A stretch of 64,000 nucleotides of DNA from positions 119,511 to 183,510 of the forward strand of contig JABVCK010000002.1 in the NCBI GenBank assembly GCA_013540605.1, in the 5' to 3' direction. A model generated the notes under the pieces. It saw nothing but the letters and a program-made list of their open reading frames with translations. It was not told the DNA's origin and did not search any database. Source of the stretch: Bacillota bacterium. Its GTDB lineage: Bacteria > Bacillota > Clostridia > Ch29. Shown here piece after piece: positions 8,278 to 17,452 of the stretch (its first letter is position 1; the number at the start of each line of letters is the position of its first letter). The position numbers and the translations under genes were made by a program.

Positions 8278-9258
8278 TTAATACATTCCTATACTGAACA
8301 GGTAAGCCAGTATTACCGCTATGGGACCGGTTATCATCCTTGAAATCAATACCGCCGGAACCCCTATCTTCACCGTCTGGGTCTTTGCTTCCTGCAGGCT
8401 CATGCCCACCGGTATGAAGTCAGCCCCAACCTGGGCGTTGATGCCGAACAGCGCCGGAAGGGCAAACTGCGGCGGTATGTTCCCCGCTGCAATCTGTGTA
8501 CCGATCAGCACGCTGAGTACCTGGGCTATTACCGAACCCGGCGCCAGCAGGGGCGATATCAGCGGTATCGTGAGTATCAATGAAAGGGCTACAAGCCCGA
8601 CCGGTGAGCTGGAAAGCGGTGCAACTACGTCGGCAATCATGTTGCCAAAACCGGTAAACAATATTATCCCGGTAAGGGCCGATACGAAGGCCATAAAGGG
8701 TAATATGTTTTTAAGGGTCAGGTCAACGGCATCCCTTCCTGACTGGTAAAAAACCCCCACGATTTTGCCCATGGCTTCTCCGATCTTGATGACCAGGTTC
8801 TTTACGCCGCCCTTCTCTCCTGAAACCTTCTCTTTCTTGCTCCCCTGCGGTTCAGCCGTTACCTGCGGGAGCGGCTTACCGGGTTTATCCCCTTCTCCCG
8901 CCGGCGAAAGGTCGCCTTCCCTGACCCCCGAGACGTAAACATCCTCCCTTATATACTTGGCCATGGGACCGGACGGACCCGACGCGTTGACATTTACCGT
9001 AGGTATGCCCTTTTTGGGATACAGCCCGCACCTCATGGTACCGCCGCAGTCTATTACAACGCAGGCGGTTTCCTCTTCTGGGATGGAGGCTTCGAAGCCG
9101 TTTATCGCCTCACCGCCGGTCATTTCCGCGATTCTGCGCGCCAGGGGGTGTATTCCTCCTCCGGTTATGGATACTATCTTGTTCTTGCCGCCGGAGACCT
9201 CAACGTACAGGGGACCTCCCCATCCGCCGGGACCCTTGCTGATCCTTACTGCTGCCAT
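8278..9258 (-). CDS. srlE: PTS glucitol/sorbitol-type IIB(C) component
   Basis: A 326-residue protein with an N-terminal cytoplasmic IIB domain (about 1-130) and a C-terminal membrane part with about five hydrophobic segments (190-325). [21 protein letters not shown] holds the cysteine(s) expected to carry phosphate. A polar linker (about 125-155) rich in Gly, Lys and Glu joins the domains. It starts one base after the IIC gene ends, with GGAGGTG upstream, so expression is tightly coupled. With srlA it forms the membrane permease that imports and phosphorylates the polyol. Confidence 0.92.
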   Translation of the reverse strand: MAAVRISKGPGGWGGPLYVEVSGGKNKIVSITGGGIHPLARRIAEMTGGEAINGFEASIPEEETACVVIDCGGTMRCGLYPKKGIPTVNVNASGPSGPMAKYIREDVYVSGVREGDLSPAGEGDKPGKPLPQVTAEPQGSKKEKVSGEKGGVKNLVIKIGEAMGKIVGVFYQSGRDAVDLTLKNILPFMAFVSALTGIILFTGFGNMIADVVAPLSSSPVGLVALSLILTIPLISPLLAPGSVIAQVLSVLIGTQIAAGNIPPQFALPALFGINAQVGADFIPVGMSLQEAKTQTVKIGVPAVLISRMITGPIAVILAYLFSIGMY

Positions 9259-9259
9259 T

Positions 9260-9841
9260 CTACTTCACCTCCGCTGCTACTTGGTTCGGAACCACATTTT
9301 CAACATCCCCGTCCAGTGATATTCCCTCTCTTTTCATCATGTACACAGTAATCCTTTCTGTGATAACCGCCCGGATGGTGCCGAGGATGACTGCAACGAC
9401 TATGGCCCGGATGAAGAACTGGGCGAGGGGCAAACCGAGCTTCTCAAGGCCCTGGGCCAACCCCATTATAACCATTATTTCTGCGGGATGCACCCACGGG
9501 AACAGCCCGTCAAAGGGATGCGCTATGGCGGTTATAGCATCGTAAAAGGCCGGCTTGCACCTTTCCGGAAGGAATTTTCCGGTGATAAGGGGCATAGGGG
9601 CCGGAATAAGGAGCGATGCTACAACCGGAAGCACGGTATACCTGAGAACGACGTATCTGCTGGCAAACATGGCGAACCTGTTGACTCTTTCTTCACCGAT
9701 GAAATACACTATTGTGTTTACCAGCGTAAGCAGAACGACCAGGTTTGGTACGATACCCGTCACCATCCCTGAGAACACGTTGCCCATCAAGGAAAAGAGG
9801 TCAATAAAATACTGGGCAAACTTGACTATTGCATCTACCAT
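9260..9841 (-). CDS. srlA: PTS glucitol/sorbitol-type IIC component
   Basis: A 193-residue membrane protein with about four or five hydrophobic segments and the family's conserved blocks ([20 protein letters not shown] near the start, [20 protein letters not shown], and [17 protein letters not shown]). It provides half of the permease channel, with the membrane domain of srlE as the other part. GGAGGTG precedes its ATG. It sits between gutM and srlE in the same order as in the E. coli srlA-srlE-srlB operon. Confidence 0.93.
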   Translation of the reverse strand: MVDAIVKFAQYFIDLFSLMGNVFSGMVTGIVPNLVVLLTLVNTIVYFIGEERVNRFAMFASRYVVLRYTVLPVVASLLIPAPMPLITGKFLPERCKPAFYDAITAIAHPFDGLFPWVHPAEIMVIMGLAQGLEKLGLPLAQFFIRAIVVAVILGTIRAVITERITVYMMKREGISLDGDVENVVPNQVAAEVK

Positions 9842-9883
9842 ACAAACACCTCCATTATTTTGATTGTTGAATGCAAAAACTGT

Positions 9884-10267
9884 TTAGCCGGCTGCCGCTA
9901 TATCACCTCCCATAACCTTTTTTGCGTTTGCTGCGGCCTCTTTAAGTGCATTGTAAACCAGTCCGCCGCCTTCAGCATCCCGGGGCAATTCTCCAAATAC
10001 GCTTTCGCCTATACATAATTCAGATTTCTTAAACCCGGTAAATACTGATATTCCCTTCATGACTTCAACCCTTTCAATGGTACCCTCCGGATCGGCGGCG
10101 ACTATGACAATGGCACCCAGGCCGGACCTGTTCCTGCTGTAACCTACGCCAATATTGTAACTTTGGGCAAGTTCGTTGAATTTGCGCTGGAATCTATTGT
10201 ACTGCCAGTATGCCATTACACCCTGCAACGTCCATGCAATGCCCGCGAGAATGACCAGCTTTATCAT
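9884..10267 (-). CDS. gutM: GutM/SrlM-family activator protein
   Basis: A 127-residue protein of the GutM family. It starts with one hydrophobic segment (residues 1-18), followed by YWQYNRFQRKFNELAQ and the conserved GVGYSRNRSGLGAIVIVAAD and EVMKGISVFTGFKK blocks. In E. coli the homologue activates the glucitol operon, although no DNA-binding domain is obvious and the membrane segment suggests a different mode of action. Here it lies between the dehydrogenase and IIC genes and should act on this operon; the mechanism is not readable from the sequence. Confidence 0.88.
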   Translation of the reverse strand: MIKLVILAGIAWTLQGVMAYWQYNRFQRKFNELAQSYNIGVGYSRNRSGLGAIVIVAADPEGTIERVEVMKGISVFTGFKKSELCIGESVFGELPRDAEGGGLVYNALKEAAANAKKVMGGDIAAAG

Positions 10268-10279
10268 GCGCTGACCCCC

Positions 10280-11296
10280 TTAAGGATACAGAATGACCTT
10301 CAATGCTTGCTGCCTGAGGACAAGGTCGATTGCCCTCTCCACAGAACTCAGCTCCATCCTGTGGGTAATTATCCCCTTCAGGTCCACCCTGCCCTGTGAA
10401 ATCATATACAGCGCCTTTTCTATGTAGTGAGGCGTAAAGCCAAAGCTCCCCGTCAGCACAACCTGGTTATAGTGGAGAAGGTTGGGGTCTACAGCAAGCT
10501 TTGAGCCTGCCGGAAATCCTCCGAAAAGATTCACCCTCCCGCCCTTTCTCACCAGGGGAATGTATCTTTCGGCAACCTCCACCAGCCCTACCGCAACTAT
10601 CAGCACGTCCACGCCCAAGCCTCCGGTCTCCTCCATAACGCGCCCGGCAGCATCCTCCGACGCCGGGTCAATTGCCACTGCGCCCATTTCCGCCGCCTTA
10701 TTCCGTCTTCCTTCGTGGGTCTCCGCCACCAGTACCTTTGCGGTTCCCGAGTTCTTGACAACTTCCAGGTTAATCAGACCCATGGGCCCCGCTCCGACAA
10801 TCAGCACGGTATCCCCCGCGCGTATATTGCAGTCGTCAAGTGCATTCAGGCAGCATGCAAGGGGTTCAACCAGGGTTGCTTCCTCGTATCCCATTCCCTC
10901 CGGTATCCTGAACATGCCCTTTTCCATTACTTCCCGTCCAACCATTACGTATTGGGCAAAGGCCCCCTCCAGTTTCACCTTCCTTTCGCAGAGCTCAAAC
11001 TGTCCGAGCCTGCACATTCCGCACATCCCGCATGGAACGTATGGGGCTACAACCACCCTGTCTCCAATCCCGAATCCGCTTACGTTATCCCCTGCTTCAA
11101 CTATCTCGCCTGCAAACTCGTGCCCCAGAATCACCGGCGGCTTAAACATCGGATGCCCCCTTTTATAGGTCTTGACATCGGTTCCGCACAGGCCGCAGGC
11201 CTTTACCTCAACCATCACACCATCCTTCCCGCACTCCGGTTTTTCCACCTCCTCCCATCTCATATCCCCCGGTCCGTAGTACACTGCAGCTTTCAA
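10280..11296 (-). CDS. zinc-dependent polyol dehydrogenase (MDR family)
   Basis: Medium-chain dehydrogenase of 338 residues. The catalytic zinc ligands are in CGLCGTD and GHEFAGEI, and the structural zinc loop is CGMCGMCRLGQFELC (four cysteines). The NAD-binding motif is VLIVGAGPMGLINLEV. It resembles sorbitol dehydrogenase, threonine dehydrogenase and galactitol-1-phosphate dehydrogenase. As first gene after the GntR regulator in a PTS operon, it most likely oxidises the imported polyol phosphate to a keto-phosphate that the aldolase then cleaves; this is inference. The start is TTG 11296 after GGAGAAG. Confidence 0.85.
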   Translation of the reverse strand: MKAAVYYGPGDMRWEEVEKPECGKDGVMVEVKACGLCGTDVKTYKRGHPMFKPPVILGHEFAGEIVEAGDNVSGFGIGDRVVVAPYVPCGMCGMCRLGQFELCERKVKLEGAFAQYVMVGREVMEKGMFRIPEGMGYEEATLVEPLACCLNALDDCNIRAGDTVLIVGAGPMGLINLEVVKNSGTAKVLVAETHEGRRNKAAEMGAVAIDPASEDAAGRVMEETGGLGVDVLIVAVGLVEVAERYIPLVRKGGRVNLFGGFPAGSKLAVDPNLLHYNQVVLTGSFGFTPHYIEKALYMISQGRVDLKGIITHRMELSSVERAIDLVLRQQALKVILYP

Positions 11297-11347
11297 AATT
11301 GCATCTTCTCCTTCCTCCTATTGTCAACCCGTGTAATGCGGGTAAAA

Positions 11348-12091
11348 TCAACCGTTTTTGAGTTCCATTTCAAACTTGCACAGGTCACCCCTGTGGACCA
11401 CCTTTACAAATTCCACCGGAATATCTCCGCTGTAAGTCATCCTATAGATAAGCAGGCCCACGGGATTTTCACCGCACTCCAGCGTTTCCTGTTCTTCCTC
11501 CTGGAGCATAATGGGCTCAAAAGTCTGATGCGCCCTTGTAAACTTGATCCCTATCCGGTTGTTCAGCAGGTCATAAAGGCTGTTCCCCTGCTCCAGGTAT
11601 TTCTTAAGCTCATCAACCTCCATACGGCCTTTAAGCAAATCCCTTTGAATGTAGTTTGTCTCAATGGCTATCGGGTCGTTTTCTATATACCTTATACGTT
11701 TAATTTTCACTACTGATTCCCCATCAGCCAATCCCAGCGCCCTATTGACCTTGTTTTCAGCCAGGGCCTCCTGAACGCATACAACCCTGGTGGTAACGTT
11801 CAACCCTTCCCGTTTCATCCTCTCGCTGAAACTTATAAGGTCTACGGAGAAAAAGTTTATCTTAGGCTGGTTGACAAAGGTTCCCTTGCCCTGTTTCTTC
11901 ACAAGGAGGCCCAGTTTGACCATCTCGTCAATCGCCCTCCGAATGGTTATGCGGCTGACATTATACCGTTCACACAGTTCATTCTCCGAAGGTATCTGCT
12001 CCTGGGGCTTGAACTCACCGTTTTCAATCCTGGCGGTCAGTTTTTCCCTTATCTGATGATAAAGGGGTACCATAGAGTTTTCCTCATGCAT
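11348..12091 (-). CDS. GntR/HutC-family transcriptional regulator
   Basis: A 247-residue regulator with an N-terminal winged helix (about 8-75; IPSENELCERYNVSRITIRRAIDEMV is the recognition region) and a C-terminal UTRA effector domain (about 90-240; ERMKREGLNVTTRVV and the ESVVKIKRIRY block). It probably senses a sugar phosphate and represses the PTS operon that starts 51 bases downstream. AAGGAG precedes the ATG. Three tandem GTTATAAC palindromes just upstream are the likely operator, so it should be autoregulated. Confidence 0.92.
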   Translation of the reverse strand: MHEENSMVPLYHQIREKLTARIENGEFKPQEQIPSENELCERYNVSRITIRRAIDEMVKLGLLVKKQGKGTFVNQPKINFFSVDLISFSERMKREGLNVTTRVVCVQEALAENKVNRALGLADGESVVKIKRIRYIENDPIAIETNYIQRDLLKGRMEVDELKKYLEQGNSLYDLLNNRIGIKFTRAHQTFEPIMLQEEEQETLECGENPVGLLIYRMTYSGDIPVEFVKVVHRGDLCKFEMELKNG

Positions 12092-12108
12092 AATACCACT
12101 CCTTATAC

Positions 12109-12132
12109 GTTATAACGTTATAACGTTATAAC
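12109..12132. promoter_or_regulatory. triple palindromic operator of the GntR regulator
   Basis: Three perfect 8-bp palindromes GTTATAAC are arranged head to tail without spacers (12109-12116, 12117-12124, 12125-12132), 18 bases upstream of the regulator's ATG and between it and the divergent aminotransferase. The 8-base period gives a 24-bp site with two-fold symmetry, as expected for a GntR dimer or a pair of dimers. Confidence 0.7.
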
Positions 12133-12212
12133 AAGTTAATTATATTATTCTACGTCAATATCGCATTTCCTTCTCCTGTTCCACAAATTTTTTTAAAAGC
12201 TCAGCGCCCTAT

Positions 12213-12240
12213 TTGTTGGAAGGCAATTCTGTGCTATAAT
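12213..12240 (+). promoter_or_regulatory. sigma-A promoter for the aminotransferase
   Basis: TTGTTG (12213-12218), 16 bases, TATAAT (12235-12240); the start codon follows about 58 bases later behind CAGGAGGTGG. Confidence 0.6.
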
Positions 12241-12298
12241 AAATGGAAAATTAATGGTATTATTATAGCAAAGCAATCATTAATCAGGAGGTGGACTA

Positions 12299-13480
12299 AT
12301 GGCTTTCAAATTCGCAAGCAGAATGGATACCGTAAAGGCTTCTACCATCCGGGAAATACTGAAGCTGACTGAAAAACCGGAGGTCATTTCCTTTGGGGGA
12401 GGAATGCCGGCGCCGGAACTGTTTCCGATAGAAGAATTGAAGGAAGTCACCCTGAGCGTTTTAGACAGCGCCGGTCAAAAAGCGCTTCAGTACGCCCCAA
12501 CCGACGGGTATCCTCCCCTCAGGGAGAAAATAGTGGAAAGGCTTAACAGATTGGGTATAGAAGGCATTGACAAAAACAACATACTGCTGACCTCGGGCTC
12601 GCAGCAGGGGCTTGATTTCAGCGGAAAGGTATTCCTTGATCCGGGGGATGTTGTTATCTGTGAAAAGCCCAGCTATCTCGGAGCGATAAATGCCTTCAAG
12701 GCTTATCAATGCAAGTTCGCGGACATCCCGATGGATGACGGCGGCATGATTATGGAGGACCTGGAAAAGGCCCTTATGGATAATCCCAGGGTCAAATACA
12801 TATACGTTATCCCGGACTTCCAAAACCCCACCGGAAAAACCTGGTCCGTCGGCAGGAGGAAGGAACTGGTGGATATGGCCAATAGGTACGACACAATAAT
12901 AATAGAGGACAATCCCTACTATGAACTGAGGTATGAAGGAGAGATACCCCCGGCTGTCAAATCCTTCGACACCGAAGGCAGGGTTGTTTTCCTCGGCACT
13001 TTCTCCAAGACGTTTTCGCCGGGGCTGAGGATGGGCTGGGTATGCGCAAACGAGGAAATCCTCATGAAGTACAACCTGATAAAACAGGGTTCCGACCTTC
13101 AGGTAAACACCCTGACCCAGATGCAGCTAAACACCTACATCGAAACCTACGACTTCGACGCCCGCATAGAGGAGATCAAGAAAGTGTACAGGCACAGAAG
13201 GGACCTGATGGTTCAAATGATGAAGGAGAACTTCCCGGAGGATGTAAAGATCTTCGTTCCAGAGGGAGGGCTGTTCGTATGGCTTGAATTCCCGGAAAAC
13301 GTGAATACAACCCAGCTCATGCTCAAAGCCCTTGAGAAAAACGTAGCCTTTGTACCCGGTGACCCCTTCTATCCGAACGGGGGAGGGGAAAACACCTGCA
13401 GGTTCAGCTTCTCCAATATGCCCGACGAAAAGATAATCGAGGGGATAAGACGCATGGGAGAGGTAATAAAGGAAATGTAA
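12299..13480 (+). CDS. PLP-dependent aminotransferase, LysN/2-aminoadipate type
   Basis: Fold type I aminotransferase of 393 residues. The family motifs are SGSQQGLDF (cofactor phosphate), PDFQNPTGKTWS (substrate arginine region and Asn), and GTFSKTFSPGLRMGW (PLP lysine in SKTFSPGLR). It belongs to the MocR-like branch that includes 2-aminoadipate, valine-pyruvate and aromatic aminotransferases, without the GntR domain. It likely transfers amino groups from 2-amino acids to 2-oxoglutarate. It is a single gene with its own promoter and a shared terminator before rho. The exact substrate is not readable. Confidence 0.9.
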   Translation: MAFKFASRMDTVKASTIREILKLTEKPEVISFGGGMPAPELFPIEELKEVTLSVLDSAGQKALQYAPTDGYPPLREKIVERLNRLGIEGIDKNNILLTSGSQQGLDFSGKVFLDPGDVVICEKPSYLGAINAFKAYQCKFADIPMDDGGMIMEDLEKALMDNPRVKYIYVIPDFQNPTGKTWSVGRRKELVDMANRYDTIIIEDNPYYELRYEGEIPPAVKSFDTEGRVVFLGTFSKTFSPGLRMGWVCANEEILMKYNLIKQGSDLQVNTLTQMQLNTYIETYDFDARIEEIKKVYRHRRDLMVQMMKENFPEDVKIFVPEGGLFVWLEFPENVNTTQLMLKALEKNVAFVPGDPFYPNGGGENTCRFSFSNMPDEKIIEGIRRMGEVIKEM

Positions 13481-13505
13481 AAAAGCGCCTCCGGCGCTTT
13501 TTTAT
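13481..13505. terminator. bidirectional terminator between aminotransferase and rho
   Basis: AAAAGCGCC / GGCGCTTTT, three-base loop (13481-13501), T-run on the plus strand and A-run on the other side, so it can serve both convergent genes. Confidence 0.85.
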
Positions 13506-14792
13506 TTAAAGGTTCATCTTTTTTATCATGTCTACAAACTGCCGGTTTGTGTTTGTCATCACCAGCCGGTTTATGAGCGCCTCGGTGATCTCCGCCGTCT
13601 GAGCCGAGCTCAGCGCCTTTCTGATATGCCATACCGCTTCCAGCTCGTCCTGGCTTAAAAGCAGCTCTTCCCTCCTGGTGCCGGACCTGTTCATGTCGAT
13701 TGCGGGGAATATCCTTCTCTCGGACAGGCGCCTGTCCAGATGAAGCTCCATGTTTCCCGTACCCTTGAATTCCTCGTATATCACATCATCCATCCTGCTT
13801 CCGGTTTCAATGAGGGCTGTGGCAAGGATGGTAAGGCTGCCCCCCTCCTCGATGTTTCTGGCCGCCCCGAAGAACCTCTTCGGCTTGTGGAGAGCGCCCG
13901 GGTCAAGGCCTCCCGACAGGGTCCTGCCGGTGGGAGGAATAGTCAGGTTATAGGCCCTGGCCAGCCGTGTGATGCTGTCCATCAGTATTATTACGTCCTT
14001 CTTCTGTTCAACCAGGCGCTGGGCCCTTTCCAGCACCATTTCCGCAACCCGTATGTGGTGCTCGGGCAGCTCATCAAAGGTGGAATATATGACCTCTCCC
14101 CTGATCGACCTCTGCATGTCCGTTACCTCCTCAGGCCTTTCGTCTATAAGAAGCACTATTACTTCAATATTTGGATGGTTCTTGGTAACGTTGTTGGCGA
14201 TTTTTTGAAGAAGTATAGTCTTCCCGGCCTTGGGGGGCGCCACTATAAGTCCCCTCTGCCCCATACCGATAGGCGCAATGAGGTCTATTATTCTGGTTGA
14301 AAGGTCTGTGGGGGAGTACTCCAGGGTAATCCTGCGATTTGGATATATAGGAGTTAAATCGTCAAAATCCGGCCTTTTGGCCGCCACTTCCGGTCTATCA
14401 TTATTTACTGCTTCAACGAACAGCAAAGCGTGGTACTTTTCACTTTCCTTTGCTGCTCTTGTCTTTCCTCTTATTAAATCTCCGGTTTTAAGGTTGAATT
14501 TTCTTATCTGTGAAGGGGAAACGTAAACATCGTTCGGGCCTGGTAGGTAGTTAGATGAGCGGAGGAAACCATATCCGTCAGGCAAGACTTCCAAAACACC
14601 TGCTACAGAGTCCGGTTCTGCTAGAACCTCTATCTGCTTCATCTTGTCGTCCTTGAATTTTTCCACTTGCTTCTCGAGAATAAGCTCTATCAGTTGAGAT
14701 TTCTTATAAGTTGTGGGACTTTTAACGCCCAGTTCCCTGGCCACCTCCCGCAACTCTCCTATGGTCTTATTCTCCAACTCTGCTTGGTTCAA
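13506..14792 (-). CDS. rho: transcription termination factor Rho
   Basis: Hexameric RNA helicase of 428 residues that ends transcription. It has an N-terminal helical domain (1-45), an OSD-fold RNA-binding domain with [20 protein letters not shown] (about 73-92) and the RecA-like ATPase with Walker [26 protein letters not shown] and [11 protein letters not shown]. No large insertion is present between the N-terminal parts. The start is TTG 14792, with ACGGAGGTG 7 bases before it. It has its own promoter and a leader of about 70 bases. Confidence 0.97.
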   Translation of the reverse strand: MNQAELENKTIGELREVARELGVKSPTTYKKSQLIELILEKQVEKFKDDKMKQIEVLAEPDSVAGVLEVLPDGYGFLRSSNYLPGPNDVYVSPSQIRKFNLKTGDLIRGKTRAAKESEKYHALLFVEAVNNDRPEVAAKRPDFDDLTPIYPNRRITLEYSPTDLSTRIIDLIAPIGMGQRGLIVAPPKAGKTILLQKIANNVTKNHPNIEVIVLLIDERPEEVTDMQRSIRGEVIYSTFDELPEHHIRVAEMVLERAQRLVEQKKDVIILMDSITRLARAYNLTIPPTGRTLSGGLDPGALHKPKRFFGAARNIEEGGSLTILATALIETGSRMDDVIYEEFKGTGNMELHLDRRLSERRIFPAIDMNRSGTRREELLLSQDELEAVWHIRKALSSAQTAEITEALINRLVMTNTNRQFVDMIKKMNL

Positions 14793-14870
14793 TAAACAGC
14801 ACCTCCGTAAAAGGATATATTATGAATTAATTGTTTGCCTTCTAGTAAATGAATACTATAGCATATCCCT

Positions 14871-14898
14871 ATTATACTGGAAATTTACAGCTTTTCAA
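14871..14898 (-). promoter_or_regulatory. sigma-A promoter for rho
   Basis: On the minus strand TTGAAA (14893-14898), 16 bases, TATAAT (14871-14876). The leader to the TTG start is about 70 bases. Confidence 0.65.
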
Positions 14899-14911
14899 GG
14901 GGTATTATAAT

Positions 14912-14942
14912 TGTTAACAAAAACGGAGCTTTCTATAGCTCC
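14912..14942 (-). terminator. terminator after glpX
   Basis: GGAGCT / AGCTCC with a six-base loop (14925-14942), followed on the minus strand by GTTTTTGTTAAC. Confidence 0.75.
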
Positions 14943-14956
14943 ATTTTGAAAATATT

Positions 14957-15928
14957 CTATAATGCGTATCCGGGTTTTCTGTCAAGCTGGTGAATCGCCT
15001 CAATGAATCTTATGGTGCCGGTCTCGGCCCTCATTATGACGGAATGGGTCCTGGACCTGTTATGGCCGTAGGTCACCACTCCCTTGAGAAGCTCGCCGTC
15101 CGAAACCCCTGTCGCCGCGAAGAAGGCTTCGTCGCCCTTTACAAGGTCGTCCAGGTAAAGGACCTTATCCGTATCCTCTATACCCATCTTACGGCACCTT
15201 TCCCTCTCCTCTTCACTGTACGGCACCAGCCTTCCCTGGAAATCTCCTCCCAGGCATTTCATGGCAACCGCGGCGATAACCCCTTCCGGAGCCCCTCCAA
15301 TACCCAGCAGTATATCAACACCGGTATGCTCAAATCCTGCCGCAATAGCCGCTCCGACGTCGCCGTCACTGAACAGCTTTATCCGGGCTCCCAATCGCCT
15401 TATCCTCTCTATCGTCTCCTCATGCCTGGGTCTGTCCAGCATGGTAACGGTCAGGTCGGATATATCCTTGTTCAGAGCCTTTGCCACATTTTTCAAGTTT
15501 TCCTCCAGGGGCGCGTTGATGTCCACCTTGCCCTTGGCCGCCGGACCAACGGCTATCTTGTCCATGTACATATCCGGAGCATGAAGCAGGCATCCCCTGG
15601 GCGCCATGGCAACAACCGATATGGCGTTGGGCCTTCCCTTAGCGATAAGATTCGTCCCGTCGAGGGGGTCAACAGCGATATCCACCTCCGGGGCATCCTT
15701 ATCCTCACATCCGATTTTCTCACCTATATACAGCATAGGCGCTTCATCCATCTCACCTTCGCCGATAACAACAACACCGTTTATATGTACCGTATCGAAC
15801 ATATGCCTCATTCCGTCGACCGCCGCCTGGTCAGCCGCGTTCTTGTCGCCTCTCCCTAAAAACTTTGCCGCCCTGAGGGCTGCGGCTTCGGTTACCCTCA
15901 CAAGATTCAAGGCAAGGTCCCTATTCAC
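14957..15928 (-). CDS. glpX: class II fructose-1,6-bisphosphatase
   Basis: Gluconeogenic phosphatase that converts fructose 1,6-bisphosphate to fructose 6-phosphate. About 323 residues, with the metal-binding motifs VVIGEGEMDEAPM and VDIAVDPLDGTN. The start is GTG 15928 (NRDLALNLVRVTEAAALRA), which has GAAGGGGGAAG before it and matches the family N-terminus. An in-frame GTG at 15958 overlaps the fsa stop, has no ribosome site and lies in a family D repeat, so it is rejected. It follows fsa and probably shares its transcript. Confidence 0.95.
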   Translation of the reverse strand: MNRDLALNLVRVTEAAALRAAKFLGRGDKNAADQAAVDGMRHMFDTVHINGVVVIGEGEMDEAPMLYIGEKIGCEDKDAPEVDIAVDPLDGTNLIAKGRPNAISVVAMAPRGCLLHAPDMYMDKIAVGPAAKGKVDINAPLEENLKNVAKALNKDISDLTVTMLDRPRHEETIERIRRLGARIKLFSDGDVGAAIAAGFEHTGVDILLGIGGAPEGVIAAVAMKCLGGDFQGRLVPYSEEERERCRKMGIEDTDKVLYLDDLVKGDEAFFAATGVSDGELLKGVVTYGHNRSRTHSVIMRAETGTIRFIEAIHQLDRKPGYAL

Positions 15929-15951
15929 AATTCTTCCCCCTTCTAGGTAAT

Positions 15952-15970
15952 TAGTCACTGACCACTGATT
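15952..15970. repeat. family D fragment overlapping the fsa stop codon
   Basis: AGTCACTGACCACTGATT matches the block at about 6977-6990 and the word series at 44590-44610. It supplies the last few codons and the stop of fsa. Confidence 0.6.
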
Positions 15971-16602
15971 CTGTTCCAGTCATCCAAAAATTTCTGTATT
16001 CCCAGGTCGGTCATAGGATGCTTTACCATTGCCTCCAGCACCTTGAACGGTACGGTGGCAATGTGCGCGCCCGCCAGCGCCGCCTCGGTCACGTGCATAG
16101 GATGCCTGATACTTGCAGCTATAATCTCGGTCGCTATCCCGTGGATCCCGAAAATCCCGGCAATCTCCCTGACTACCTGCATTCCGCTGTTGCCAACATC
16201 ATCCATCCTGCCCACAAAGGGGCTCACGTAGGCGGCTCCCGCCCTTGAAGCCAGCAGGGCCTGGTTGGCGGAAAACACCAGGGTGGAGTTTACCTTAATG
16301 CCCATCCCGGCCAGAACCTTTGTGGCCTTTAGTCCTTCCACCGTCAGCGGTACCTTTATCACCACATTTGGATGGATTGAGGCCAGATCCTGGGCTTCCT
16401 TAACCATCTCATCCGGGTCCAGCGATATAACCTCGGCGCTGACAGGGCCATCAACTATTGAGGTTATATCCCGCAAACGCTTCTTAAAATCCGCCCCCTC
16501 CTTCGCAACAAGGGAAGGGTTGGTTGTAACGCCGCTTATTACACCCATAGAGTTTGCCTGAATTATTTCATCCAGGTTGGCAGTGTCTATGTAGAGTTTC
16601 AT
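15955..16602 (-). CDS. fsa: fructose-6-phosphate aldolase / small transaldolase
   Basis: A 215-residue single-barrel transaldolase of the FSA/TalC subfamily, with the Schiff-base lysine at K83 in NVVIKVPLT and family motifs [18 protein letters not shown] and [10 protein letters not shown]. It either cleaves fructose 6-phosphate or transfers dihydroxyacetone units in the pentose phosphate pathway; the two activities cannot be separated by eye. GGGAGG precedes the ATG. The last four residues (ISGQ) and the stop come from a repeat element, a sign that the 3' end was altered. Confidence 0.93.
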   Translation of the reverse strand: MKLYIDTANLDEIIQANSMGVISGVTTNPSLVAKEGADFKKRLRDITSIVDGPVSAEVISLDPDEMVKEAQDLASIHPNVVIKVPLTVEGLKATKVLAGMGIKVNSTLVFSANQALLASRAGAAYVSPFVGRMDDVGNSGMQVVREIAGIFGIHGIATEIIAASIRHPMHVTEAALAGAHIATVPFKVLEAMVKHPMTDLGIQKFLDDWNRISGQ

Positions 16603-16621
16603 AGCCTTCCTCCCTTTCTTC

Positions 16622-16674
16622 GGTAAGGGGACACACCGCTGCTTTAAGGTATTCCTTGCCGCGGGATGTCCCCT
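16622..16674. repeat. family A repeat, copy 1
   Basis: GGGGACACACCGCTGC ... ATTCCTTGCCGCGGGATGTCCCC, with inverted ends GGGGACA / TGTCCCC. Lies between fsa and the cysteine-rich gene. Confidence 0.8.
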
Positions 16675-16679
16675 TTTGA

Positions 16680-17192
16680 TTATTTGCTTCGCTCAGGCCT
16701 CTCGGCAAGGCTGTCAACCTTATTCTTCCCCAATTCCTTGCTGAAATTAACCTTCTCTATGGTATCCATAAACTGGCTGAAACTCTCAAACCAGAGGTCA
16801 TCATCATCCAGGAATTCCTCAATCCCCAGCTCGTTTATTATATCATCGAGTTCCCTTTCGTACCTCTCCACAGCCTCAATCACAGGTTCGCGTCTGCCTA
16901 TAAAACATACTTCTATCCGGGTGTAGAGACAGCTGAGAATACAAACTTCCGTCTTCCAAAGGTCTTTATACCCTAATTTATAGATATGCTGACAATCGCA
17001 GGCTATACATGAAATCTTCAGCTGATAGCCGCCGCTTTCTGTCTTTCTGAGCGTGAAGAGTTCTTCTCCGCACTGGCAGTTAAATGTCAATCCACCGCCT
17101 CCGGAAAGCTGGAAAGGACTAATACTATTCATTTGTATGCTGCCGCACCAGGGGCATCTTACAGCTACGACCGAACTGTTGTTGATCAGCAT
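16680..17192 (-). CDS. cysteine-rich zinc-ribbon-like protein of unknown function
   Basis: I do not recognise a named family. The 170 residues carry seven cysteines in three clusters (C13xxC16, C39xC41, C62xxC65xC67), which fit one or two zinc ribbons, and an acidic C-terminal half (IIEL-type helices, [16 protein letters not shown]). No signal peptide or membrane segment is seen. GGGAGGTG lies six bases before the ATG at 17192; an in-frame ATG at 17225 includes that ribosome site in its reading frame and is rejected. It ends beside a family A repeat and lies upstream of fsa-glpX, possibly in the same unit. Confidence 0.75.
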   Translation of the reverse strand: MLINNSSVVAVRCPWCGSIQMNSISPFQLSGGGGLTFNCQCGEELFTLRKTESGGYQLKISCIACDCQHIYKLGYKDLWKTEVCILSCLYTRIEVCFIGRREPVIEAVERYERELDDIINELGIEEFLDDDDLWFESFSQFMDTIEKVNFSKELGKNKVDSLAERPERSK

Positions 17193-17318
17193 TCTCCGCA
17201 CCTCCCTGATAATAATATTCGTCATCGGGTATTCAAATCCTTCCGTAAATCCCTAATATTTTTGACGCCACTTCATAATTCCCATGCAATTTTTGCTATA
17301 TAAAGCAGAGGTGCGGGT

Positions 17319-17373
17319 GGGACAAGGGACCTGTCCCCTTGTCCCGTTCAAGGGACCTGTCCCCTTGTCCCGT
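17319..17373. repeat. family B repeat, two tandem units
   Basis: Two copies of GGGAC(AAG)GGACCTGTCCCC-type palindromes in direct tandem (17319-17345 and 17350-17371). They lie in the 333-base gap between the cysteine-rich gene and the toxin-antitoxin pair; the rest of the gap holds the TA promoter and a 14-bp tandem repeat. Confidence 0.8.
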
Positions 17374-17421
17374 TTGGAGATTTTACCGCCCCTATCCCTT
17401 TCCATTTATTTCGCACTATAG

Positions 17422-17449
17422 TTATGGCACAATATTTATGGCACAATAT
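17422..17449. repeat. 14-bp perfect tandem repeat upstream of the TA promoter
   Basis: TTATGGCACAATAT occurs twice without a gap, ending three bases before the -35 box. It could be an operator for the Phd-type antitoxin. Confidence 0.6.
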
Positions 17450-17452
17450 TTG

